DNA of 64,000 bases, from the NCBI RefSeq assembly GCF_001442535.1, contig NZ_CP013141.1, forward strand, positions 1,612,105 to 1,676,104, in the 5' to 3' direction. The notes below the pieces were generated by a model that saw only the letters and a list, made by a program, of their open reading frames with translations, ran no database searches and was not told where the DNA came from. Origin of the DNA: Lysobacter antibioticus. GTDB taxonomy: Bacteria; Pseudomonadota; Gammaproteobacteria; Xanthomonadales; Xanthomonadaceae. The position numbers and the translations under genes were made by a program. Shown here in pieces: positions 10,684 through 22,412 of the stretch (position 1 is its first letter; each line of letters opens with the position of its first letter).

Positions 10684-12768
10684 ATGTTTGTCATGAATCG
10701 TAAAGAACGTTCATTGAAATGGACCGCACTGGCTATCGCGACCGCCGTACTCGTCGCTCCGGCTGCCTATTCGGGCAGCAAGCTGCAGACGTTCTCGAAG
10801 TTGCAGGGACCGAAAGCGACGACCTCGGCCAAAGCAGTGAAGAAGGCCGCCGCCCAGACCTACGACCGCTTCATCGTCACCCGCGCGCCCGGCGCGAACG
10901 CCAAGCTCAGCGCTGCCGCGGTCAATAAGCAGTACGCCAACGCCGCCAGCAAGCTCGGCATCGGCATCGCCCCGATGCGCACCCTGGCCACCGGCGCCAG
11001 CCTGATCCGCACCGACACCAAGCTCAATACCGCTGCCATGAAGGAGCTGGCGATCGAGCTGATGAAGGACCCGAGCGTGATCGCGGTCGAACCCGATCTG
11101 CTCAAGCAAAAAACGATGGTCCCGAACGATCCGGGCTACGCGCAGCAGTGGCACTACAAGAACGGCCCGGGCGGCATCAACCTCGAACCGGCCTGGGACA
11201 TCACCGACGGCGACGGCATCGTAGTCGCGGTGCTCGACACCGGCATCACCCCGCACACCGATCTCGACGCCAACATCCTGCCGGGCTACGACTTCATCAT
11301 CGACCAGGAAGTCAGCGTCGATGGCGACGGCCGCGACGCCAATCCGAACGATCCGGGCGACTGGCACGCCGGCGAGTGCAACATCTTCGGCATCCCGGAA
11401 GACAGCAGCTGGCACGGCACCCACGTCGCCGGCACCATCGCCGCGGCGACCAACAACGCCAGCGGCGTCGCCGGCGTGGCGCATGGCGCCAAGGTCCAAC
11501 CGGTGCGCGTGCTCGGCAAATGCGGCGGCTACACCTCCGACATCATCGATGCCGTGACCTGGGCCTCGGGCGGCAGCGTCGCCGGCGTGCCGGACAACGC
11601 GACCCCGGCCGAAGTCATCAACCTCAGCCTCGGCGGCAGCGGCGCCTGCAGCGTGGCCGAACAGACCGCGTTCGACGCAGCGCGCGCACGCGGCACCACC
11701 GTCGTCATCGCCGCCGGCAACTCGGGCGGCGACGTGGTCAACTTCTCGCCCGCCAACTGCGACAACGTCGTCGCCGTGTCCGCGGTCGGCCCGACCGGCA
11801 CCCTGGCCAGCTACTCCAACTTCGGCCCGAAGATCGACGTCGCCGCACCGGGCGGTTCCGGCGCGCAGCCGGCGGCCGACAACATCCTGTCGACGCTGAA
11901 CCTCGGCCTGCAGGCGCAGGAAGGTCCGGGCTACGCCTGGATGGCCGGCACCTCGATGGCGGCGCCGCACGTCGCCGGCGTGGTCGCGCTGATGCAGTCC
12001 GCGGCGACCACGCCGAAGACGCCGGCCGAGATCGAAAAGATCCTGGTCAACACCGCTCATGTCGGCGGTCTGCCGGGCGGCTGCAGCTGGGCCAGCCCCT
12101 GCGGTTCGGGCATCGTCGACGCGCGTCACGCGGTCGCCGTGGCCAACGGCAGCGAGCCGCTGCCGCCGGATCCGCAGGCGCCGGAACCCGAGCCGCCGAT
12201 CGAGCTGGAGAACGGCATCACCGTGACCAACATCGAAGTCGCGGCGAACGGCGTGATCAAGTACCAGCTGCTGGTGCCGAACGGCGCGTCGAACCTGTTG
12301 TTCGCCATGTACGGCGGCACCGGCGATTCGGACATCTACGTCAAGTACGGCGCGGAGCCGACCAACACGTCCTACGACTGCCGTCCGTTCACCGCGAGCA
12401 ACAACGAGACCTGTTTCTTCCCGACTCCGAAGGGCGGCGTGTGGTACGTCAACGTCAAGGGCTATCGCGCCTCGGCGGGCATGTCGCTGTACCCGAGCTT
12501 CGTCGACGCCAATTGGCCGCGTCGGGTCGATGCCAAGGCCAGCGCGCTGCCGAACCATCGCACCTCGGTCAACCTGTCGTGGGAGAAGGGCAAGAAGAAC
12601 ATCGACATCTACCGCAACGGCGCGATCCTCAAGACCGTGCGCAACACCGGCGCCAACACCGATACCTTCCGCATCATCGGCAGCGGCACCATGAGCTACA
12701 AGCTGTGCAACAACCAGACGCAGGAATGCGCGGATCCGGTGGAGATCCAGTACAACTCCAGCAAGTGA
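10684..12768 (+). CDS. Secreted subtilisin-like serine protease (family S8) with C-terminal PPC domain
   Basis: 694-aa preproenzyme. An N-terminal signal peptide (hydrophobic stretch about residues 11-25) is followed by an inhibitor-like propeptide to about residue 140. The catalytic domain carries Asp185 (AVLDTGI), His244 (HGTHVAGT) and Ser424 (GTSMAAPH), so the triad is intact. A Pro/Glu linker near residue 500 leads to a pre-peptidase C-terminal (PPC) beta-sandwich (FAMYGGTGDSDIYVKYG) that is normally removed on maturation, then a short fibronectin-like tail. Expected to be an extracellular protease exported by Sec and type II secretion. ATG 10684 has AAAGGA 6 nt upstream; ATG 10693, behind CAAGGA, is an equal alternative. 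Confidence 0.93.
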   Translation: MFVMNRKERSLKWTALAIATAVLVAPAAYSGSKLQTFSKLQGPKATTSAKAVKKAAAQTYDRFIVTRAPGANAKLSAAAVNKQYANAASKLGIGIAPMRTLATGASLIRTDTKLNTAAMKELAIELMKDPSVIAVEPDLLKQKTMVPNDPGYAQQWHYKNGPGGINLEPAWDITDGDGIVVAVLDTGITPHTDLDANILPGYDFIIDQEVSVDGDGRDANPNDPGDWHAGECNIFGIPEDSSWHGTHVAGTIAAATNNASGVAGVAHGAKVQPVRVLGKCGGYTSDIIDAVTWASGGSVAGVPDNATPAEVINLSLGGSGACSVAEQTAFDAARARGTTVVIAAGNSGGDVVNFSPANCDNVVAVSAVGPTGTLASYSNFGPKIDVAAPGGSGAQPAADNILSTLNLGLQAQEGPGYAWMAGTSMAAPHVAGVVALMQSAATTPKTPAEIEKILVNTAHVGGLPGGCSWASPCGSGIVDARHAVAVANGSEPLPPDPQAPEPEPPIELENGITVTNIEVAANGVIKYQLLVPNGASNLLFAMYGGTGDSDIYVKYGAEPTNTSYDCRPFTASNNETCFFPTPKGGVWYVNVKGYRASAGMSLYPSFVDANWPRRVDAKASALPNHRTSVNLSWEKGKKNIDIYRNGAILKTVRNTGANTDTFRIIGSGTMSYKLCNNQTQECADPVEIQYNSSK

Positions 12769-12786
12769 TCGCAGCGTAGGCAATCG

Positions 12787-12820
12787 CGAAGGGCCCGGAT
12801 CGCTGGGCCCTTCGTTTTTT
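12787..12820 (+). terminator. Terminator of the S8 protease gene
   Basis: Stem GAAGGGCCC / GGGCCCTTC with an 8-nt loop followed by six T, 20 nt after the stop codon. Confidence 0.88.
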
Positions 12821-13053
12821 CCGGGGATGCATCGGCCCCACTCGATCGCGAGGTCCCGGTCGTGGCCGCCGTCGCATCGTTGCGGCGCAGCGAACGCACA
12901 CGCCAGACGGCTTCGGATCGCCCAAGGCACTCCATCCCCGTCCCGGTCGAGGCGGCCTGCGGTCGCTCGTCGTCCGGCCACATCCGGCACGCTTCAGCCA
13001 TCGCGCAAGCGCTCCATACTCACGAACCCCGGTTCCAGAACAGCGGAGACTTC

Positions 13054-13950
13054 ATGCGCCATCCTTCATCCGCCCCATTCCGCCCCGCCCTCGCCCGCAG
13101 CGGCCTGTTGTTGGCCGTGCTGATCGCCGGCGTGGCCGGCTGCGACAAGCAATCCCCACCTGCCGACGAGAGCGCGACGGCGGCAACGCCGGCGCCGGTC
13201 GCCGCCCCGGTCGTGCGTTTCGACGCCAAGCTCAGCCTGGTCAACAACAACGGTGCGATCCGCTACGACGGCACCGTCGACAGCGAAGCCACCCGCAAGG
13301 CGCTGAGCACCGCCCTGACCCAGGCCTACATGGGCCAGATCAGCGGCAGCCTCAACGTCGACAAGGCCGCCAAGCCGGCCCCGTGGCAGGACAAGCTGCC
13401 GCAATTCGCCGCCGCGCTGACCATGCCCGGCGCCGCGGTCAGCTTCCAGGGCACCACGATCGAGCTCAGCGGCCAAGCCTCCGACGCCGACCGCGTGACC
13501 CTGCTCGAGAAAGCCAAGGCCTTGTTCCCCGGCTACAACTACGCCGGCCTGTTCGAGGGCGTCGGCGGCGCGGCCGCCTCCTCCGACGCAGCCGCGCAGG
13601 CCCTGGCCGCACTCGAACCCGGCAAGGCCAGCAGCGCCGAGATCGCCAAGGCGCTGAACCTGATGAACCTGCGCTTCGACGAGGGCAGCGCGCGCATCGC
13701 GCCGGCCAGCCTCGACATCCTCAGCCGCGCCGCCAAGGCCCTGCAAGCCGGCCCCAAGGACGCGCGCTACGAGATCGTCGGACCCGGCGGCGGCGCCGGC
13801 CAGCCGGCCGACAACGAAGCCCTGTCGCGCCAGCGCGCCGAAGCGGTCAAGGTCCAGCTGATCGTCGCCGGCGCCAACCCGGGCGCGCTCGACACCCGCG
13901 GCGAACCCGGCGCGGCGGCGACGCCGCTGCGTTTCAATCCGGTCAAATGA
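13054..13950 (+). CDS. OmpA-like lipoprotein with degenerate peptidoglycan-binding domain
   Basis: 298-aa predicted lipoprotein with lipobox VAGC (Cys29) after an Arg-containing N-region and a hydrophobic core. The mature part has two BON-like repeats (VNNNGAIRYDGTV near residue 70 and FQGTTIELSGQASDADR near 140) and then an OmpA-like C-terminal segment starting MNLRFDEGSARIAP. It is clearly paralogous in layout to the C-terminal half of the 8308-9774 product, but the GHTDNTGD motif is replaced by GPGGGAG, so the peptidoglycan-binding Asp is lost while a SRQRAEAV segment remains. A GGAGA site precedes the ATG. Role unknown; probably an envelope structural or sensing protein. Confidence 0.8.
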   Translation: MRHPSSAPFRPALARSGLLLAVLIAGVAGCDKQSPPADESATAATPAPVAAPVVRFDAKLSLVNNNGAIRYDGTVDSEATRKALSTALTQAYMGQISGSLNVDKAAKPAPWQDKLPQFAAALTMPGAAVSFQGTTIELSGQASDADRVTLLEKAKALFPGYNYAGLFEGVGGAAASSDAAAQALAALEPGKASSAEIAKALNLMNLRFDEGSARIAPASLDILSRAAKALQAGPKDARYEIVGPGGGAGQPADNEALSRQRAEAVKVQLIVAGANPGALDTRGEPGAAATPLRFNPVK

Positions 13951-13999
13951 TCCACCGGCCGCGGGCGCCCGGCCCCGGTCTTGCAAGCTGAATGAGTCC

Positions 14000-14028
14000 G
14001 ACGGGGGCCGACGGCCCCCGTCGTGTTT
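14000..14028 (+). terminator. Terminator after the OmpA-like lipoprotein gene
   Basis: Perfect 10-bp GACGGGGGCC / GGCCCCCGTC stem with a 3-nt loop, followed by GTGTTTG. Moderate U-content. Confidence 0.7.
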
Positions 14029-14228
14029 GCGCACTCCGCCGGCACGCACGCCGATGCGCGCCGGCCGGCGCCGCGGCCGCCATCGGTGAACCCCAGGCCC
14101 CACGGGCCTCGCGCGGATGGTCCCAAGGCTTCCGTTTTCCGGATTTGCCCCCACCTAGCCCACTCGATACGCTCCTCTGTTCGCCGTCGCGTTTCGCGCC
14201 GGCAGCCCTCCCCCCTTGCAGGCACCCG

Positions 14229-17146
<2,918 letters not shown>

Positions 17147-17150
<4 letters not shown>

Positions 17151-17713
17151 CCGATACCCAGCAGCCGCCCGCGGGCGGCAAGAAAGCGGCGCCGCGCAAG
17201 CGTGCGCCGCGCAGTCGCAAGGCCGCCGCAGCTCCGGCCACGGACCTTGCGACCGTTTCGAGCCAGACCGCCGAGGCTGCCGCAGCGCAGGTCGCGGTTA
17301 CGGTGGCGGCGACGCCGCCGGCCCTGATCCGGGTGCCGCTGTCGGTACGCTGGCGCGACCTCGACGCCTTCAACCATGTCAACAACTCGAAGTTCCTCAG
17401 CTACCTCGAGGAAGCGCGCCTGCGCTGGATGGTCACCCTGCCCGGCCACGGCATGGACGAACACGTCGCCCCGGTGGTCGCGGCCGCGCATCTCAACTAT
17501 CGCCGCCCGATCGAATGGCCGAACGAGCTCGACATCGAACTGTTCGTCGAACGCCTCGGCAACACCAGCCTCAGCATCGGCCACCGCATCATCGGTGCGA
17601 CCGATACCTCGGCGGTGTACTGCGACGGCAACGTCGTGCTGGTGTGGATCCACCGCGAAACCGGCCAACCGGCCGCTTTGCCGGAGCCGGTGCGCGCGGC
17701 GTGCACGGCTTGA
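17147..17713 (+). CDS. Acyl-CoA thioesterase (4HBT / FadM-like hot-dog protein)
   Basis: 188-aa protein. Residues about 62-185 form a hot-dog thioesterase domain with [24 protein letters not shown], which contains the catalytic-type Asp and the HxNN motif of the YbgC/FadM group. Expected to hydrolyse acyl-CoA thioesters in the cytoplasm. Residues 1-60 are an Ala/Lys/Arg-rich extension not part of the fold, much like the tail of the preceding UvrA. It starts inside the uvrA stop (ATGA), so it is translated by coupling to uvrA. No functional link to DNA repair is evident. Confidence 0.88.
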
Positions 17714-17736
17714 CGATTATCTGATCGTCGTTTGAA

Positions 17737-17758
17737 GCGACGGCCGCTGCGCCGTCGC
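17737..17758. terminator. Hairpin between convergent genes
   Basis: GCGACGGC / GCCGTCGC stem with a 6-nt loop in the 70-nt space between the thioesterase and the convergent PCuAC gene; TTC follows on the minus strand. A likely shared, weak terminator. Confidence 0.45.
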
Positions 17759-17783
17759 CTTCAGCCCTGTATGGGCCGTTGAT

Positions 17784-18275
17784 TCAGGGTGCCGCCTTGC
17801 GCACCTCGAACTCGCCGAACAGCGAGCCGCCGTCCTTGAGCGCGAACTCGACCGCGACGCGGCTGCCTTCCTTGAGCGGCTTGTGCGGCTGCATCAGCAT
17901 CAAATGCAGGCCGCCCGGCTTAAGCTGGGCCGAACCGTCCGGGGCGATGCGCAACTCGGGCACCGCACGCATCTTGCTGACGCCGTCGACGATGCGCGTC
18001 TCGTGCAAGGACACGTCGGCGAACGCGGCGCTCTTCGCGGAGACGATGGTCACCGGCACCGAGCAACGGTTCTCGATGCGGCCGAAGCCGGCCATCATCG
18101 GCATCTGCATCGGCGGCATCCGCACCCAGCCGTCGCGCACCTGCGCGGCGCAGGCTTTGCCCGCGGGCGCCTTCGCCTGCTGCACGGCGCGGCCCTGCGC
18201 GCCGGCCTGAAACACCGACGCCGCGGCCAGCATGGCGGCGAGCGTCAACCCCGTTCGGATGCCAGATACGTTCAT
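17784..18275 (-). CDS. Periplasmic PCuAC-type copper chaperone
   Basis: 163-aa exported protein with a signal peptide ending near AGAQG (residue 28) and a DUF461/PCu(A)C domain. Met/His ligands typical of Cu(I) binding are visible: MPPMQMPMMAGFG, SLHETRIVDGVSKM and a C-terminal HLMLMQPHKPL. The usual H(M)X10MX21HXM pattern is close to what is seen, although the MPPMQMPM run is unusually Met-rich. Members deliver copper to the CuA centre of cytochrome oxidase or handle periplasmic copper. It is divergent from the DUF4139 lipoprotein gene with only about 40 nt between them. Confidence 0.85.
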   Translation of the reverse strand: MNVSGIRTGLTLAAMLAAASVFQAGAQGRAVQQAKAPAGKACAAQVRDGWVRMPPMQMPMMAGFGRIENRCSVPVTIVSAKSAAFADVSLHETRIVDGVSKMRAVPELRIAPDGSAQLKPGGLHLMLMQPHKPLKEGSRVAVEFALKDGGSLFGEFEVRKAAP

Positions 18276-18280
18276 CGGCC

Positions 18281-18286
18281 TATGAT
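18281..18286 (+). promoter_or_regulatory. Candidate -10 element of the DUF4139 gene
   Basis: TATGAT, five of six to TATAAT, about 30-45 nt before the start of the DUF4139 lipoprotein. It lies in the very short divergent spacer with the PCuAC gene; no good -35 is visible at 17 nt. Confidence 0.35.
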
Positions 18287-18327
18287 ACCTCCCGCCTGTG
18301 GAGGAGTTGACCATGAAGGAGTCGACG

Positions 18328-19896
18328 ATGAAGCATCCGCTCAGCCTGCTTGCCCTGGCCTGTTCATTGGCCGCCTGTTCCGCCGCGCCGACCGGCGACG
18401 CCGACAAATCTTCGGCCGGCCCCGCCGCAGGGTCCGAGGCTCCTGCCGAAGCCCCCGCCAGCGATGCGCCCGGCGGCGAAAGCCGGCTCACCGTCTACAG
18501 CGGCGATTACGAGGCGCTGGCCACTGCGCGGGCGCCCAATGTCGGCATGCCCGGCTATGCGCTGGTCGAACGCCCTCTGCGCTACACGCTCAAGAGCGGC
18601 CGCAATGCGCTGTCCAGCAAGTCCCTGCCGCCTTCGATGGACACCGAGGCCGCGGTGCTGCAGCCGCGCGGCAATGGCATCGCCATCGTCGGACAGCGCT
18701 ACATCGCCCCGGTCTCGGGCGCGCAGAACGTGGTCGGCGTAGCGATCGGCCGCAAGGTCACGGTCGAACACACCGCCGGCGGCGCCAAGCAGACCGATAC
18801 CGGTGTGTTGTTATCGGCCGGCGACGGCCTGACCCTCGCCCTCGACGACGGCCGCATCAAAGTGATCCGCAGCTACGACAGCTTCAGCCTCGTCGACAAC
18901 GACAACCTGCTGCCGCGGCAATCGGCCTTGCAATGGACGGTCAGCGCCGACAAGGCCGGCGACGCCGATTTCGTGCTGTCGTATCCGATGGGCGGCATGG
19001 CCTGGCGCGCCGAATACCTCGCCACGCTGACGCCGGGCCAAGGCTGCAAGCTCGCGCTCGATGGCGCGGCGCTGGTGGCCAATCGTTCCGGCTCGGGCTT
19101 CAACCAGACCCGTTTGAGCTTGGTCGCCGGCGAGCCCAATCGCACCCGCCGCGAGGAAGTCGGCGTCATGGGCGGCCATGCCGAGCGCTTCGCCGCTGCG
19201 CCGATCGCGCAAGCCGCCGACGCGGCGATGCCGGTCGAACGCGCCGCCGGCGAGTATCACGCCTACGATCTGCCGCAGCCGGTCACGCTCGGCAGCGGCA
19301 GCACCGAACGCATCGCCCTGTTCCCGCGCAACGGTGCGGTCGCTTGCGAACGCATCTACGCGATCGAGGCCGGCGACAACGACTGGCGCCCGCCTACGCC
19401 GTTGATCGATCCGAACTTCCAGGGCCAGACCGGCGACGTGCCGGTGATGTCCAAGGTCGAGTTCAAGAACGACAAGGCCTCCGGCCTCGGCCTGCCGTTG
19501 CCGGCTGGACGCGTGCGCGCCTTCGACGGCAAGGATTTCCTCGGCGAATCGCAACTCGCGCACACGCCGCAGGGCGCCGAGATCCGCTTGCAGCTCGGCA
19601 AGGTCTTCGACCTCAGCAGCACCCGCGACGCCACTGGTTTCCAGCTCGACCGTACCGGACGCACGATCACCGAATCGTTTGCGGTGACGATCAAGAACGC
19701 AAAGAAGCACGAGGCCACGGTTCGGGTGATCGAACCCTTGCCGCGCTGGACCGATTGGGAGATCGTGTCGTCCAGCCTGCCGTCGAAGAAGAAGGACGCT
19801 CGCCACGCCCAGTTCGAGGTGGCGGTGCCCGCCGGCGGCGAAACCAAGCTGACCTACACCGTGCGCTATCGCTGGCCCCAGGACGTCAAACCATGA
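18328..19896 (+). CDS. DUF4139 domain-containing lipoprotein
   Basis: 522-aa predicted lipoprotein: signal peptide MKHPLSLLALACSLAAC with lipobox LAAC, then a Pro/Ala/Ser-rich linker. The mature part matches DUF4139-type beta-rich proteins (SYPMGGMAWRAEYLATL near residue 225; ITESFAVTIKNAKKHEATVRV near 450; YTVRYRW at the end). The biochemical function of the family is unknown. ATG 18328 has AAGGAG 6 nt upstream and gives a conventional signal peptide; ATG 18313, behind GGAGGAG, is possible and adds five residues. The stop overlaps the crotonase start as ATGA. Confidence 0.82.
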   Translation: MKHPLSLLALACSLAACSAAPTGDADKSSAGPAAGSEAPAEAPASDAPGGESRLTVYSGDYEALATARAPNVGMPGYALVERPLRYTLKSGRNALSSKSLPPSMDTEAAVLQPRGNGIAIVGQRYIAPVSGAQNVVGVAIGRKVTVEHTAGGAKQTDTGVLLSAGDGLTLALDDGRIKVIRSYDSFSLVDNDNLLPRQSALQWTVSADKAGDADFVLSYPMGGMAWRAEYLATLTPGQGCKLALDGAALVANRSGSGFNQTRLSLVAGEPNRTRREEVGVMGGHAERFAAAPIAQAADAAMPVERAAGEYHAYDLPQPVTLGSGSTERIALFPRNGAVACERIYAIEAGDNDWRPPTPLIDPNFQGQTGDVPVMSKVEFKNDKASGLGLPLPAGRVRAFDGKDFLGESQLAHTPQGAEIRLQLGKVFDLSSTRDATGFQLDRTGRTITESFAVTIKNAKKHEATVRVIEPLPRWTDWEIVSSSLPSKKKDARHAQFEVAVPAGGETKLTYTVRYRWPQDVKP

Positions 19897-20651
19897 GCTT
19901 CGTAGAAACCCAGACCCACGGCGACATCGTCGAAATCCGCCTGGCGCGCGCGCCGGTCAACGCCCTCAACCCGCAGTTGTGCAACGAAACGCGCGAAGCC
20001 ATCGAACAGGCCGTGCACCACGGCGCCCACGGCATCGTCCTCAGCGGCGGGCCGAAGGTGTTTTCGGCCGGCCTCGACGTGCCGTATCTGCTCTCGCTCG
20101 GCGACCAGCGCGATCACCTGCTGCTGGCCTGGCAAGCGTTCTTCGGCCTCGCCCGCACGCTCGCCGCGGCGCCGCTGCCGGTGGTCGCGGCCTTGGGCGG
20201 CCACGCGCCGGCCGGCGGCTGCGTACTCGCGCTGTGCTGCGACTACCGCATCATGGCCTCGGGCCCGTACCGGATCGGCCTCAACGAAACCCAGGTCGGC
20301 CTGGTCGCGCCCGAAGGCATCCAGCGCCTGATGCGGCGCGTGGTCGGCGCTTATCGCGCCGAGCGTCTGCTGGTCGGCGGCGAGATGGTCGATGCCGACA
20401 CCGCCCTGCGGATCGGGCTGGTCGATGAATTGGTCGAGATCGAAAACGTCGCGCAGCGTGGCCGGGTCTGGCTGGAACAACTGCTGAGCCTGCCGCGCAG
20501 TGCGATGCTGCATACCCGCCAGCTCGCCCGCGCCGACCTGGTCGAAGCCCTGCGGCCGGAGCACATCGAGCTGGATCGTTTCGTCGACGCCTGGTATGCG
20601 CCGGATACGCAGAGCGCGCTGAAGGCGCTGGTGGCGAAGCTGGGCAAGTGA
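19893..20651 (+). CDS. Enoyl-CoA hydratase/isomerase family protein (crotonase fold)
   Basis: 252-aa cytoplasmic crotonase-superfamily enzyme acting on acyl-CoA thioesters. The oxyanion-hole segments are FSAGLDVPYLL (about residues 51-61) and GHAPAGGCVLALCCDYR (about 105-121). The second position normally holding a catalytic Glu near GLNETQVGLVAPEG is retained, but the first region has VLALCCD where true hydratases have ELA. It may therefore be an isomerase or another activity (ECI-like) rather than a hydratase. Translationally coupled to the DUF4139 gene. Confidence 0.88.
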   Translation: MSFVETQTHGDIVEIRLARAPVNALNPQLCNETREAIEQAVHHGAHGIVLSGGPKVFSAGLDVPYLLSLGDQRDHLLLAWQAFFGLARTLAAAPLPVVAALGGHAPAGGCVLALCCDYRIMASGPYRIGLNETQVGLVAPEGIQRLMRRVVGAYRAERLLVGGEMVDADTALRIGLVDELVEIENVAQRGRVWLEQLLSLPRSAMLHTRQLARADLVEALRPEHIELDRFVDAWYAPDTQSALKALVAKLGK

Positions 20652-20653
20652 GT

Positions 20654-20765
20654 TGAGTAGTGAGTAAAGGTTGAGTAGCGAGTAAATAGCAGTGAGGAAC
20701 GAGTAAGAGCCAAGGCCGGCTCTGCTCTTACTCACTGCTCACTCCTGGTAACTCATTCCCAGTAA
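20654..20765. repeat. GAGTAGTGAGTA repeats forming a long inverted repeat
   Basis: Direct units (TTGAGTAGTGAGTAAA, TTGAGTAGCGAGTAAA) lead into a hairpin GAGTAAGAGC (20701-20710) / GCTCTTACTC (20724-20733). The arms can extend through GCAGTGAG / CTCACT-like flanks, and degenerate complements follow (TAACTCATTCCCAGTAAT). It fills the space between convergent genes and may act as a terminator for both. Confidence 0.65.
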
Positions 20766-20775
20766 TCACTGCTGC

Positions 20776-22155
20776 TCAAAGCAGCCACACCTCGACCCGC
20801 TCGTTGCGATAGCGCGAGCCGGCATCGCCTGCGATCGGGTTGCGGGCACCGCCCGGCAACGCAGCCGCCAGCGGCAAGGCCGTGCCCATGCCGCGCGCCT
20901 GTTCCACCCGCAAGCCGCGCGACATCAACTCCTGGGCGACCAGATCGGCGCGGTCGTTGCTCATCATCATCGCCGCCATCGTCGAACCGGCGCTGGCATC
21001 GGCGAATCCGACCACCAGCAAGCGCCGGCCGCGATTCGGCGGCAGCGCCATGAAGCTGCGCAGGCGATCCAAATCGCGCACCGCACGGCTGTCGAACACA
21101 TTCGCAGCCACGCCGCTTTCGCCGGGACCACCGAAGTTGAAGCGCAGGCTCAGCGGCAGGCGCACCGCACGGCCCACCAGCTCGCGATACTCCGCCGGCC
21201 CCGCCGACACCGGCCGCTCGCGTCCCGGCACCAGGGTCACCGCGAGATGGCCGCTGCGCGCGACCGCACGCTGGCCGGCGCGGGTCATCGCATACAAAGC
21301 GAAGCTGCGGCTCAGAGCGCCCATCATCTGGCCGCCGTACAGATACAGGCGCCGGCTCAAGGGATAGTCCTCGCTCAGCACCTCGGTGCGAGTCGGCGCG
21401 ATCGCGCGCCCGCCGTCGGCGATCGCCACCGGCTTGGTGCCGCCGCCGTAATGCTCGCCGATCGGGATCAGGCCGATCGCCAAGGGGTCGGCCGCGACCG
21501 CGGCGATCAATTCGCGTGCGTTGCGATGGCGCTGCGCTTCGCCGAACGCCGTACCGAGCATGACCCGGTCGTTCATCAAGTCGCGCACCGCACCGGCGCC
21601 GGGATCGAGATGCAGCCGTACCTCGCCCTGGTTGCCGCCGAACTCGCGCCATTGCCGCGACTGCCCGGAAAACAGCCGGCGCAGTTGAGCGAAATCCAGG
21701 CGCACGACCGGATTGCGGCGATTGACGACGACCGCGACGCCGTCGAGCGCGACCACGAACTCCTGGTCCTGCGAGCCTAGATCGCCGAGCTGCCAGCCGG
21801 CATCGAGCTCGGCCGCGTTCGGCCGCCGCGCCATCATCGCGATCTGCGCCTGGCCTTCGACCAGATCGGTAAACCCCTGCGCCGAATCGCTGCCGGCGAT
21901 CTCGACGATCAGCGGCTGGCCGTCGCGGCTGGCGTGGATTTCGGTCAAAGCCGGGCGCGGACGACGGATGCGCATGTCGGAGTAGCCGATATCGCGTAGC
22001 CAGGCCTCGGCCAAGCCCGGCACCAACGCATGCCCGAGGGTTTGAGAACCGTGGATGCGGACGCGTTCGGCGTCCTGGGCACGGGCGGGAAACGCAATCG
22101 CAGACAACGATGCGAACAGGAACAACACGAACGGCAACCTAACGGCACGCGACAT
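20776..22155 (-). CDS. Periplasmic substrate-binding domain fused to an OmpA domain
   Basis: 459-aa exported protein with a signal peptide ending near FPARAQD (residue 27). Residues about 30-290 resemble a PstS-like type 2 periplasmic binding domain (RIHGSQTLGHALVPGLAEAW; FTDLVEGQAQIAMMARR). Residues about 340-459 form an OmpA C-terminal domain (LRFNFGGPGESGVA; VVGFADASAGSTM; SNDRADLVAQELMSRG; YRNERVEVWL). In place of GHTD there is GFADA, so the key Asp is kept. The mix suggests a ligand-sensing protein anchored on peptidoglycan. ATG 22155 has GGGGGAG 6 nt upstream. No transport genes adjoin it, so a sensory role is more likely than uptake; this is an inference. Confidence 0.83.
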   Translation of the reverse strand: MSRAVRLPFVLFLFASLSAIAFPARAQDAERVRIHGSQTLGHALVPGLAEAWLRDIGYSDMRIRRPRPALTEIHASRDGQPLIVEIAGSDSAQGFTDLVEGQAQIAMMARRPNAAELDAGWQLGDLGSQDQEFVVALDGVAVVVNRRNPVVRLDFAQLRRLFSGQSRQWREFGGNQGEVRLHLDPGAGAVRDLMNDRVMLGTAFGEAQRHRNARELIAAVAADPLAIGLIPIGEHYGGGTKPVAIADGGRAIAPTRTEVLSEDYPLSRRLYLYGGQMMGALSRSFALYAMTRAGQRAVARSGHLAVTLVPGRERPVSAGPAEYRELVGRAVRLPLSLRFNFGGPGESGVAANVFDSRAVRDLDRLRSFMALPPNRGRRLLVVGFADASAGSTMAAMMMSNDRADLVAQELMSRGLRVEQARGMGTALPLAAALPGGARNPIAGDAGSRYRNERVEVWLL

Positions 22156-22349
22156 GGCGCGCACTCCCCCTGTACGAACAGCGCGCAGGATGGGTGCGGC
22201 CTGTGACGCTGCGATTACGCGACGGCAAGCACAGTAATGACGAAGTGGAATGCCCTTATTTCGTCAAGCTGCAACAAGCGAGCGACAAGCGGTCGCGAGT
22301 TGCAGAAGTACGCAGGCGCCTGCGACTCGCGACGCAGCGGGCGACATCG

Positions 22350-22412
22350 CGGTCGCGGCTCGTGACCGAAGGAAATCCAGTAGGACGCCGCTCCTACCCG
22401 GGAGCATCGCAC
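22350..22412. repeat. GTAGGAGCGGCG-family repeat, copy 1
   Basis: Contains CGCGGCTCGTGACCGAAGG, then AAATCCAGTAGGACGCCGC and TCCTACCC. It shares the GAAGGAAATCCAGTAGGACG block with 22838-22890 and, on the other strand, with 39806-39840. Confidence 0.7.

Noticed and set aside
10711..12990. Long open frame on the minus strand opposite the S8 protease (about 760 codons)
   Set aside because: Arg/Val/Gly-rich translation without motifs, and the plus strand encodes a protease with all catalytic motifs. Long antisense frames are expected in very GC-rich DNA.
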